A DNA stretch of 64,000 nt from positions 1-64,000 of the forward strand of contig JASAOO010003502.1 of the NCBI GenBank assembly GCA_030849075.1. Direction: 5' to 3'. Positions 38,401 through 45,405 of this stretch are shown piece after piece. The position numbers and the translations under genes are program-made. Origin of the DNA: Zelonia costaricensis. Lineage: Eukaryota > Euglenozoa > Kinetoplastea > Trypanosomatida > Trypanosomatidae. Numbering within the stretch: the first letter of the stretch is position 1; each line of letters begins with the position of its first letter. The notes beneath the pieces are model-generated. The model had not been told where the DNA came from. It searched no databases and saw nothing but the letters and a program-made list of their open reading frames with translations.

Positions 38401-41365
38401 GCGCCCGGGCCTCCTCGCTGACGAGCTCCAGCTGCGCCTCCCGCAGCTGCCGCTGCCACCGCACCAGGCGAATCTCGTCGTACTCCCGCTGCACGCGGTC
38501 GCTCTCCTCCGTGGCAGCGAGGACGCGAGCCACGCGGGCGCCAGACAGCAGCCACGCCCACGCATTGGCCTCCTCCTGCCCAACGTCGTCGCGGCCAGCA
38601 CCCTCCTCAGCACAGGTTGCGGCGCGCTGATCCGCGTGGCGCTGCGCCTGCTCCGCCGCCGCGCGCGCCTGCCGCTTCGCGGTTAGCTCGGCAGGGAACG
38701 TTGCGGTCAGCCACTCCGCCGCACTGCGCTCGTAGTGGTCACGCACCGCCGCCTCCGCCTCCACCAGCGCACCTCGCGCGAGGCTCTCGCGCTCCTGCAG
38801 AGCGGCCTGTGCGAAGGCGTCGCGGTCGGCGTGCTGCTGGCGGTCGTGTGCGTCCTGCTCCAGCTGCCGCAGCCGACGACGCTCTCCCGCCTCGGCCTCC
38901 TCCTGCGCGGCTAGGCGCTGCCGCTCCCGCGCCAGCTCGAGCTCGGCGGCAATGGCGCTCGCTTCCGCGGCGGCTTGGGCGGCTGCCGCCTCCGCCGCCG
39001 TGCGCCTGGCCTCCGCCTCCGCTGCCGCACGCATCGCCTCCGCTTCCGCACGCGTCTGCGCATCCACGGCCGCGGCCGCGCGCGCCGCCGCGTCGGCCTC
39101 CGCCTGCGCCGCAGCCTCTGCAGCCGCCTTCGCGGCAAGCGCCTTCTCCTCTGCAGCGGTGCGTGCGACCTCGGCTTCTGCGCGCGCGGCTTCCTGCGCA
39201 TGCGCGGCGAGTCGCGCGGCTTCGACTTCCGCCGCAGCCTGCGCCTTCGCGGCCGCCGCGAACTGGGCCGCCTCGGCTTCGGCGGCTGCGCGGAACGCCT
39301 GCGCCTCGGCCTGGGCCTGCGCCTTCGCTTCCGCAGCGGCCTGCACCGCCTCGGCCTCGGCGGCAGCGCGCAGGGCGGCCGCCGCCACAGCGGCCTCCTC
39401 CCGCGCCACGGCCTCCGCTGCACTACGCAGGGCTGCCGCTGCCGCCATGGCACTTGCGACGGCTTCTGCCTGCGCCACGGCTTGGGCCCTTGCCAAAGCC
39501 TCGGCCTCCTCCGCCTCCGCACGGGCTGCCGCTTCCGCCTCCACGGCGTCGTGTAGCAGCTGATGCTGCTGCTGCTGCCGGTGCTCCTCAAGCTCCGCCG
39601 CTGCGTCGCGCTCTCGGTCCGGGGCAGCTACGCCGGAGTAAAGGCGCGCCGGACGCGACCCCGTGATTGGCGAGAGCGTGTTGTCGGTCGACTTCGTCGC
39701 CGTGTCGTCTGCAGCCGGTGCCCATGCTGCTGCAGCGGCAGTCGGCTTCTCGTCCTCAGGCGCCGCGCTGCGGTGCTGCCTCGCCTCGCTATCGTAGTCG
39801 GGCGAGCCTGCCCTGCCGGACGTCGTGCGTCGCCGGTGGCGGCTTGTGCTGGCGCTGCCGACCGCAGACTTGTACGCCGATGCGCGCTGCGACAGCTCGT
39901 CCTCGGAAGTGACGCTGACTTGGTCAGAGAAGTCGCCCAGCGACGTCGTCGCGTTGTGGCTGCGCTGCCCGGGCGCGTGCGTCGGCGTGGGCTGTACTAG
40001 CTGATGCTGCTGGTGGCTGTTGAAGAGCGAGGCCGGTGTGGACTCGAACTCCAGCTCCAACCCGCGCCGCGCATGAATCGCGGTGTCCTCCTCCTCCATG
40101 CGCTGCGTGAGCAGCGCGCGGGCGTGGGCCTCGACCTCGCGAACCACGTCGCGTTCCTCGGTCTCGGTCGCCTCGCAGTCGTCCAGCAGCTGCCTCGGCG
40201 CCATCGCATCGGCTGCGTCATCGGCGGGTGCGGCGCTGTCTCGCACATCCCCTGCACCTTCCGCAGCGGGGGCGGCCACTTCGGGCTCCGGCTGCTCTCG
40301 CTGGTGGTGCTGCAGCGGTTGCTGCTCTAGCTGCAGAGGTGCAGTCGGTACGTTGCCTTCTGCGCCGACCACCGTGACCTCACCCTGCGGTTGCTGCAGC
40401 GGCGGAGCTGGTGTTGCCGACGGCACCTGCGCTGTCAGCGGGGTCGTGTCGGCCTCGCTGTCCACCGTGTGCAGCACTAACGGTGGCGGCACGGGAAACT
40501 CCTGCTTCGGCTCCAGGATCGTGTTGGGCAGCTTCGGTGCGGGCTGCGAGCGCGAACGCTCCTTCGCCCTCTTCGCCGGGTCCGTGGCGGTGGCGGCCGG
40601 CGGCGGCGGTGACACCCGCGGCTGCGGCGGCGCCGCTGTAATCGAGAAGAGGCTCACAGACTTCTGCGCCTGCGCGGCGGCGTCGGCGGCGCGGCGCAGC
40701 TGCTGCTCCCGCAACCGCTGCCGCCGCGCTTCGACGGGGTCAAGTGGGATGGCATCGACGGCATCCTGCGTCAGCGGCGACGGCGCGCGGGGCGCCGATG
40801 TTGCATCCTCACCACTGCCACCCGGGGCGGCGTTGATTGCCGCGGCCTCTCCATGGCCAACGCTTGTGGCATCGCTGGCGGCGTCAAGCGAGACGACCGA
40901 CGTGGTGGGGTTGGCGGGGAACTGTACGGAGCTGGCCCGCCGCTTGGCCGTGCCGCTCTTGCCCTTCAGCGCGCTACGCTGCGGCGTCACGGTGCCGGTG
41001 CGGCGCGATCGCGTGGAGGAAACCCCATCGTCAATCGCCACACGATCCGCCGCCTCAGCCTCACTCGCTGCAGCTGCTGCGCTGCGCGTGCGGCGCCGCC
41101 CGGACTGGGCCAGGCGGGAGACGCAGTTGCACGTTGGGCAGAAGATCACGCGGCCGGCGTTGTCGCAGTGGACGAGGGCGCACGGCTGGCATGCGTAGTG
41201 GCGGCAGTCAACGAGGGAGAAGAAGGGGAAGAGGGGGGCGTGTGGGTCGCCGGCAGAGGGGGTCGCGCGGCGAAGACAGAACACGCACACATCCTTGTCG
41301 GCCGTGCTTTGCCCCGGCAGGCGCGTCGATGCGATCGAGATGTTCTCCGATTGCAGGCCCGCCAT
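32483..41365 (-). CDS. Giant protein with N-terminal RING-like finger, Ala/Glu-rich helices and second zinc finger, 2960 aa
   Basis: Residues 27-79 fit the C3HC4 RING pattern exactly: C27-x2-C30-x23-C54-x1-H56-x2-C59-x2-C62-x13-C76-x2-C79. RING fingers usually recruit E2 enzymes as ubiquitin ligases, but here that is only inferred. Residues about 600-815 are an extreme Ala/Glu/Arg helix of AAAEAEA-type units. Residues about 820-1100 carry Trp/Tyr-containing helical segments with degenerate internal repeats (for example ARASFREYEAATRGLL and GRALLREVEREERRTA), and another Glu/Arg/Gln coil runs to about 1430. A second cysteine/histidine cluster at 1984-2023 (CX2C-X8-CX2C-X4-CX2C-X10-CC-X2-HH) looks like a B-box or FYVE-type cross-brace. 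The rest is Pro/Gln/Ala/Ser-rich disorder. The frame extends to 41404 only through a TTG; ATG 41365 is the only Met before the RING. Confidence 0.9.
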   Translation of the reverse strand: MAGLQSENISIASTRLPGQSTADKDVCVFCLRRATPSAGDPHAPLFPFFSLVDCRHYACQPCALVHCDNAGRVIFCPTCNCVSRLAQSGRRRTRSAAAAASEAEAADRVAIDDGVSSTRSRRTGTVTPQRSALKGKSGTAKRRASSVQFPANPTTSVVSLDAASDATSVGHGEAAAINAAPGGSGEDATSAPRAPSPLTQDAVDAIPLDPVEARRQRLREQQLRRAADAAAQAQKSVSLFSITAAPPQPRVSPPPPAATATDPAKRAKERSRSQPAPKLPNTILEPKQEFPVPPPLVLHTVDSEADTTPLTAQVPSATPAPPLQQPQGEVTVVGAEGNVPTAPLQLEQQPLQHHQREQPEPEVAAPAAEGAGDVRDSAAPADDAADAMAPRQLLDDCEATETEERDVVREVEAHARALLTQRMEEEDTAIHARRGLELEFESTPASLFNSHQQHQLVQPTPTHAPGQRSHNATTSLGDFSDQVSVTSEDELSQRASAYKSAVGSASTSRHRRRTTSGRAGSPDYDSEARQHRSAAPEDEKPTAAAAAWAPAADDTATKSTDNTLSPITGSRPARLYSGVAAPDRERDAAAELEEHRQQQQHQLLHDAVEAEAAARAEAEEAEALARAQAVAQAEAVASAMAAAAALRSAAEAVAREEAAVAAAALRAAAEAEAVQAAAEAKAQAQAEAQAFRAAAEAEAAQFAAAAKAQAAAEVEAARLAAHAQEAARAEAEVARTAAEEKALAAKAAAEAAAQAEADAAARAAAAVDAQTRAEAEAMRAAAEAEARRTAAEAAAAQAAAEASAIAAELELARERQRLAAQEEAEAGERRRLRQLEQDAHDRQQHADRDAFAQAALQERESLARGALVEAEAAVRDHYERSAAEWLTATFPAELTAKRQARAAAEQAQRHADQRAATCAEEGAGRDDVGQEEANAWAWLLSGARVARVLAATEESDRVQREYDEIRLVRWQRQLREAQLELVSEEARARASFREYEAATRGLLQSHHAVQCQALADAEERQTAEFFKKAAARKEASLRQRCQLERDELDADEVSGRALLREVEREERRTAQLVFFQGVAALRRREALAEQAAIAAAAAAAQEEQDSSSMLSDAPTVIAAQARRRGAPQHAAVTELPVATAGVATQTTPELIEAEAGDGDAQDSRLAAAATPTPPPPLITADQLAELRAREAAYAAELQAALDRLREAEGRVTEEAATRARAERERQAAHAESERLLSEAEQRAEQRIRDARDAAEQLLQAQLSDLRDEAARRAEHAAVMQALAEEEQRAVLEAKLQAAQRQLAEAQQRAQEELRRAREEAAEMTAAEAARAAREAQRREDEWQERSRADHLLRLALQESEKEEAVRRLAEIEARAVEAVRLAHEEVARTSAEAQARLAEMERRQQAREAEVQQAQQRLRSARDSLREFDSRSHSSRHTTPSRSSAVVGTAAAAVPALPSQVGSGSLPLPLAHSGRGSPASARLSHSAASSRPGSASASVAAPFMTAAVPLASQSSAAPGGSAHASAQTPPLVPSSSRASSFAQRPPSVPVPAAAAAAADAPSSATPPRVVLGAQQQQQQELPLRPGSQETPLATPTSAGGVVGPLTSASAAAMRAHGLPSSSASASAAGGAAASLAAMDPADIIRAAIRSAVLEIVEAQQRGQALQDDAEAQAERSARRYQRRQGDRRRAARHVADLESSYAASEVGSRRGSRHHPLATEHQPDQPQQQQQLASAARSSFSASPYGAQPPSRDRALEESPWGRESSFSPSSLSPGPGPRRRSPTGVPVGTATSVDLADGAGAVPGSVGSNALPSTTSTYFDDPSYYGVAAAAAAAGTYRSTYDYYHHSSISARGAAQAQVDAVPAPRYAPYSTASRMLFGPRGVPPHEEEDRQEWAGHAAADDARGMYGGVDAAQAAGGVTHAYNAPEPRNSTSSVPPVMAYSPPPPRRSTTLAAGDDEEEQPQQQQQQSGRGDGAALNDARACSRCSRSDTTSACWRCGEMICRHCGLEPGSSRKLCCTAHHRAQLREFARRKTYASGSGVPAGASAPPAVAAVPQSTRAAAASQTALQQQQQQQESRAQRRAEQQVQTSFPSSAAPSVVGYHDKRAGDDMDLASGVGRFDISTSPPVDRPDATPPPPSLIPPSAYRAPARVPAAPFAGVPEAAVPQPQPQQQRQQGRYSSAYPAYPLAAGAAPYPYAYPLAPQPQQVPQQQLRQTAAAPYYLSEDGVPLHVADAFVTTYPVQQPVAPHQQPMPFSYSVRAAVAGAAGTAVAPSAVPPYPSSYMHAAPAPAEPTHAFDQPYYAQYVPQPEQQQQPQRRAPSQPEGLTQSPPPAPPAPVQPVAARASASTRTTSSHGAGTAAPDSAPASAVQHQKQEEEQEEQRTPEAQRQRQPTSATAAAPLPPPLPAVPAARTAALAPAAEGEAAAAGIAREAAVTSASPEAPAEAVATNPAASTPDAADGADAAAAVSPPAAATAGAAAGGVADTEEPKTERKKTFPVFFVALGEGGNDAGEPRRPKPPTPRNFVPSLLMPPAPAAAAPPAPRKASQSQQPPPQRSGSRGWRLSAVPLRHGRASAAVARGPVQSPYKPARSISRGRGGNKDAQRRPSHATAAAGARHAPRPSDPSGHLNGHAEGLSATSVSAMTRSIKSYIKSLSPMLVVDAAGNEVVYEDVRKAEELAHDRWRQQREQEAEEGQQRRRLQPWGAASLGAAAPVRDVYLEHCNRGGKGEVAKDAAAAQASHASKLGRYYVTPVAPYQDEAPPPLPRQPHQQQQQQPARLARDEPAAATHFYHPYSGSSAVTSETVSQTHRYGPAQPAHIALIPPVGDRRVPTLAELDRRLQQLRLEDEHEATQHQRRQARFMQPSSSTQENYAQYQPLQQQQHYAHVHIDHPASVQLSSQPVQRRHGSGGRARPPHQRTVSPPWRTELNSSPVRPRWDISQPHSAVYQPPAPATTAE

Positions 41366-42711
41366 GACTGAGGGGCGCACACGCGCGCACACACACGCAG
41401 ACAATTACGCGCCAAGCAGGAGGCCGCGGTGAGCACGGCGCAAGTCCACGCGCACTGTGTGTCTACGTGTCTGTGTGTTTGCGCGTGTGCGCAGGCGAGT
41501 CAAACTCGAAGTCTATGAACAGAGAAAAGAAGAAAAGTACAGCCGGACGGGAACGGGAGAGGGCGCCAAAGCGTTTCCCGTCGCGATGTGTTCGTCTGTG
41601 CGTGTGTGTGTGTGCGCGCGCGTGTGTCTGTGTGCTAAGCGATAGCTGCGGCGACGGGGTTGGGTTTGGCGAGGCTTGCAAGCGTAAACAAAAGAAAAAG
41701 CAGACGCAGCAGCAGAGGCGTGTGTGTGTGAGTGTGTGCGAGCAAGACGGGATGTGACCGAGAGATGGCAGGCCGACGCAAAGCCACCAGCGCTCTCCCA
41801 CGAGAGAGGCGCGCGGAGAGGGGTACGGGGAAGTGTCGTCAAGTCGGAGGCACCGAGCAGGACCGGCTTCTTCTCTGTATACGTGTGTGCGCGCGATGTA
41901 TGGTGAGAAGTTCCGCGTTGTGGTCGCCGTCGGCCAGTCAATGGGGAGGGAAGGAATTGAACCGGGTACTGCGCTTGTGCACGAAGGTGCTGTGGGTAAC
42001 AGAGGGGTGGCAGAAGGGGGGAAGGGAGCAGTTTGGCGCGAGGAGTGAGGCCGAGGGAGAAGTTCCAAAGCTGGTGCGACGTGTGTATGTGTGAGTGTGT
42101 CCGTGTCTATGCGCACCAGGGAGCGCACACGCTACCGACACCGCGCACAAAAGCAGCAGCGCACCAGTGTACCGAGTACCTCAAGAGTTCCTCCTGCTGC
42201 ACTCTCCATGGCCACTCGGCAGCTCGAGAAAGACGCCCGGCGCTCACACACACACACACTTATACACACAGAGCCGCGACAGAGCGCTATCGCCATCTTC
42301 TCTGCGGCTCAGTCGCACAGCGTGACGTCACGTGCCATTGTGCTTTTTGTTCTTTTTCTCCGTCCTCGACGGTACCGCACGAAGCGTTCGTGAGGGACGC
42401 GTCGGAGGGGTAAACAGAGGTCGACGGCGCTAACATACATACACATATATACTGAGAAAGAAGAAGAAGCAGTGAGGGCGTCGGCAACGCAGGAACGCAA
42501 AGGAGGATACAAACGGGGGGGAAGCTGTTGCTCAACAAGAGCGCTGTGGCGCAGCATGCGAGGCCACAACAGCCTCGGCCCCTCCCCCTCCCTCTCTCTC
42601 ACGGGAGAGCACCCAAGCACAACAGAGCAAGTAAGCGTGCAGCGTCTTCCACCTTCCAGACACCGGCGAGGCACAAATGCAACATTACTTCGAGGGTTTA
42701 CCCCCGCGGCT
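41366..42711. other. Intergenic region (1.35 kb) between the 897-aa gene and the RING/B-box giant
   Basis: No supportable gene. It includes TG-rich runs near 41598-41635 and 41720-41740, a CA run at about 42245-42268 and AG-rich tracts (C/T in RNA sense). Confidence 0.65.
41368..41369 (-). promoter_or_regulatory. Possible trans-splice acceptor for the 2960-aa gene, leaving a 2-base 5' UTR
   Basis: The minus strand reads GCCCCTCAG then TC then ATG. The next AG upstream is about 85 bases away at 41454-41455 (CACAG), which would give an 88-base 5' UTR but lacks a pyrimidine tract. Either could be used. Confidence 0.4.
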
Positions 42712-45405
42712 TCAGGCGGGGGACAGCTCGCCACGACGCGTCTGCTCCGCCGTCACAGCGGCGAGCACCTGCTGCAGCCGCAGCCGCGCCACCTCCAGCT
42801 GCATCGCGTCGAGCTGACCCACCGCCTCTTCCACCTCACCGCGGAAGCCCACGTAGGGGCGCGGAGCGGAGAGGTTGCGAAGGGGGGTGGTGACCGAGGT
42901 CGCCTGCGTGCTGGTCTGCATCCCGCGCCGGTCCTCGGCGCTGCGACGCGTGTCGTCGCGCGAGCTCGGGGTTTCCTCGTCATGCACCACCGTCGCCAGA
43001 GGAGAGAAGGGCGTGCGGGGTGTTGAAGAGAAGGGGGCGCTGAACGACGGCAGGACGAGCCGCCAGAGCGCCTCGCCGATGCTGACCGCGTCCCACTTGC
43101 GCTTGCACATCTGTACCACAGCTGCACTTGTGCCGCTGCAAGGGTGGCCGAGGCGAGCGCCATGCCGATTGGCCAGCGCGTCAAGGTCGTCGTCGATGTC
43201 GCCTACATTCGCGTACACGTCCTCGTCATCCAGCTCCTCGTACGGATCCGCATCTCCGCGCGCCTGCGCGTTGTCCCTGACAGCATCGCACGACTCAAGT
43301 TGCATGTCACTCTTGACCCCTGCACGGTACCGGTCGGCACTCGCGGCGGCATCGACGTGGTCGCGCTGGTCTTGCGCCGTCGCGGCGTAGCTCGGCTGTT
43401 GGCTGGAGGTGAACGAAACACCGTTTGACTCCTCTCCCGGCCAACTCCCTGTAGTGCCCACTGACGGCGTAGCGGCAGCACAGCTGAACCGTGACGTCGC
43501 GGCGGTCTTTGCGGACGGCGGCGCAGCACGTGTGTGTACCGCGCCCTTCACGTTTCCCCCCGTCGCAGACGCGTCGCTGAACGCTTCGGAAAGCTGCCGT
43601 GTCGGCAACCGCGTCGTCGCCTCGCGAGTGCCGTCGGCGTCTTCGGCCTCATCACGCCCCGCTGCCGAGCCATGCGGCCAGGCGGAGGGGCTGTGCCCCA
43701 CTCCGAAAAACACGGCGAGCCAGCCAGACGGGGACACTGGGGCGGGCGCGGGCGTGGCGCGGCCGCTGGTGTGGCGACCACGGCCACTGACCGCTGCGGC
43801 CCTACAAAGGTGCGCACCTGCACCGCTCGGTCCGTCACTGTGGAGGCGCTCACCAGGGGACGGCGATGGTGGGGCGACGAGGGCGGGGGCGAGCAGGCGA
43901 AGACCCCGACTGGTCGTGGCCACCGCCAGCGCCTTCACCCGCACGTACAGCCGCGCCAGGGAGAAGGCGACGACGAGGTGGACGGACGGAATCTCCTCGC
44001 AGCGGCCGCGGCCCCGGCGCGGGCGATTGCGCGGCTCGCCGCTGTTCTCTGCGTTGTCTGACGCGCCGTGCTCGCCACCCGCGTCTCCCCCTTCTCGCGC
44101 GTTCTCCGCTGCTGCCTCGCTTCCACCGGCGCGCCTATCCATGCCACGCCCCCGCTGCGCAGGGGGCGAGATCGGCGGCTGGGCGCAGTCTCCAAACCAC
44201 GCGTCGAGCGGCTGGGCATCTTGTCCGTCGTAGAGCAGCACAGACGCCGCGTCCGGCGCAGCTGCGGCGGTGGCCGCGTCGACGGCGCCGCGGCCCCAGT
44301 TGTCGCGACCACTCGCCGCGTTGTGTGTGGCGCTCAAGAAGCTGCCGTTGCGACTTCCCGCGTGTTCACCGTGCAGGGCGGTGTAGTAGCTGTGGCTGAG
44401 GATGTCGTCCCAGTGCTGCTGTTGCTGCTGCTGGTGGTGGTGGGCCGGCGAGGAGGCGGCAGCCGCGACTGCTCGCGCTGCTGTGCCGCTACCCATTCCC
44501 ACTACTCGAGTAGCAGGCGACACCTGCGCGACGTCACCGGCCCCGTAGCAGCCCGCCACCTCAGCCCCATCCAGCGCGTCGGGGTGCGGCAGCTCGGACA
44601 ACTTGCGAATCTCGGCGCAGCGCACGTCGCGGCAGTGCCGGCAGAAGCGCATCTCGCGGCCACCGATCAGATACTCCTCCATGAGCAGCACCGTGAGAGA
44701 GTGCATGGCCGCGTCGTCACGGTGCTGCTGGCGACTCGAGTGCGACGTTGATGGCGAGTGACGTTGCGAGTATGGTGCTTCGCGGTGGGGTGACGCCGTG
44801 TCGACGGCGTACTCGTCCAGGGAAGTGGATTTCTGCTGCCGCAACGCAGTCGGTGCCGCGGCGACGCCGCTCGTGTTGCAGTGCTGCACGTGCCGCTGAC
44901 TGGATGAGTCCCGACTTGCGACGATGTCGTCGCCATGTGCGTCTTCGTGCGGCAGCTCCTCGGTCAGCTGATCTGCTGCTTCGGCGTGTTGCTGGCGATG
45001 CCGCTGGTGGCGGCGGTGGCTGAAGGACGCGGCTCGGGAGAGGTACGAGTCGGATGTGTCGCGTAGGCAGGGGTCCTCCAGCCGCGCGGGTGTGGGACGC
45101 GGTGGGGTTGGGGTTGCGGGCGAGGAGACAAGCGAGCTCGTGAGCGCGCCCGACGCCGTGCCGTCCGCGCCGCTGTAGGGCGAGTGCACTGCGGCGGTGG
45201 CGCCCTTTGTGATGCCGTGCGAGAAGCTACACCCGTCGACGATGCCGCTCATGAAATCATCGTGGGGTTCGCCGCCGTCGCGAGTAGGCTGGTACGGCGC
45301 GAGCTCGCCGCACGCGAGGCACACCCACACCAGCTCGCCCGTGTACGGGCACGCGGCTGCCGCATACCCGGCACGCGGCCCGTAGGCCAAGGCCCCTCCG
45401 TCCAT
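42712..45405 (-). CDS. Conserved hypothetical protein with cysteine pairs, 897 aa
   Basis: I do not recognise the family. The N-terminus has C19, C29 and C32 in CPYTGELVWVCLACGEL, and a second cysteine/histidine cluster lies near residues 250-265 (MRFCRHCRDVRC). Together they could form a split zinc-binding site of treble-clef type, but spacing does not match a named finger. The stretch HLVVAFSLARLYVRVKALAV (about residues 475-495) is a hydrophobic/basic helix. An acidic segment (DPYEELDDEDVYANVGDIDDDLDAL) lies near 710-740, followed by an ordered patch (VQMCKRKWDAVSIGEALWRL). The last 45 residues form an amphipathic helix (VEEAVGQLDAMQLEVARL). The remainder is Ser/Ala/His-rich disorder. The ATG follows the first AG after a long C/T tract by 9 bases, which supports this start. 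Confidence 0.85.
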   Translation of the reverse strand: MDGGALAYGPRAGYAAAACPYTGELVWVCLACGELAPYQPTRDGGEPHDDFMSGIVDGCSFSHGITKGATAAVHSPYSGADGTASGALTSSLVSSPATPTPPRPTPARLEDPCLRDTSDSYLSRAASFSHRRHQRHRQQHAEAADQLTEELPHEDAHGDDIVASRDSSSQRHVQHCNTSGVAAAPTALRQQKSTSLDEYAVDTASPHREAPYSQRHSPSTSHSSRQQHRDDAAMHSLTVLLMEEYLIGGREMRFCRHCRDVRCAEIRKLSELPHPDALDGAEVAGCYGAGDVAQVSPATRVVGMGSGTAARAVAAAASSPAHHHQQQQQQHWDDILSHSYYTALHGEHAGSRNGSFLSATHNAASGRDNWGRGAVDAATAAAAPDAASVLLYDGQDAQPLDAWFGDCAQPPISPPAQRGRGMDRRAGGSEAAAENAREGGDAGGEHGASDNAENSGEPRNRPRRGRGRCEEIPSVHLVVAFSLARLYVRVKALAVATTSRGLRLLAPALVAPPSPSPGERLHSDGPSGAGAHLCRAAAVSGRGRHTSGRATPAPAPVSPSGWLAVFFGVGHSPSAWPHGSAAGRDEAEDADGTREATTRLPTRQLSEAFSDASATGGNVKGAVHTRAAPPSAKTAATSRFSCAAATPSVGTTGSWPGEESNGVSFTSSQQPSYAATAQDQRDHVDAAASADRYRAGVKSDMQLESCDAVRDNAQARGDADPYEELDDEDVYANVGDIDDDLDALANRHGARLGHPCSGTSAAVVQMCKRKWDAVSIGEALWRLVLPSFSAPFSSTPRTPFSPLATVVHDEETPSSRDDTRRSAEDRRGMQTSTQATSVTTPLRNLSAPRPYVGFRGEVEEAVGQLDAMQLEVARLRLQQVLAAVTAEQTRRGELSPA

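Noticed and set aside
36638..38686. 682-codon plus-strand open frame opposite the RING/B-box giant
   Set aside because: Antisense shadow of the Glu/Ala/Arg-rich coding sequence, giving Leu/Arg repeats; no splice or start context.
41366..41404. Start of the RING/B-box giant at 41404
   Set aside because: The codon there is TTG, not ATG; the first ATG is 41365.
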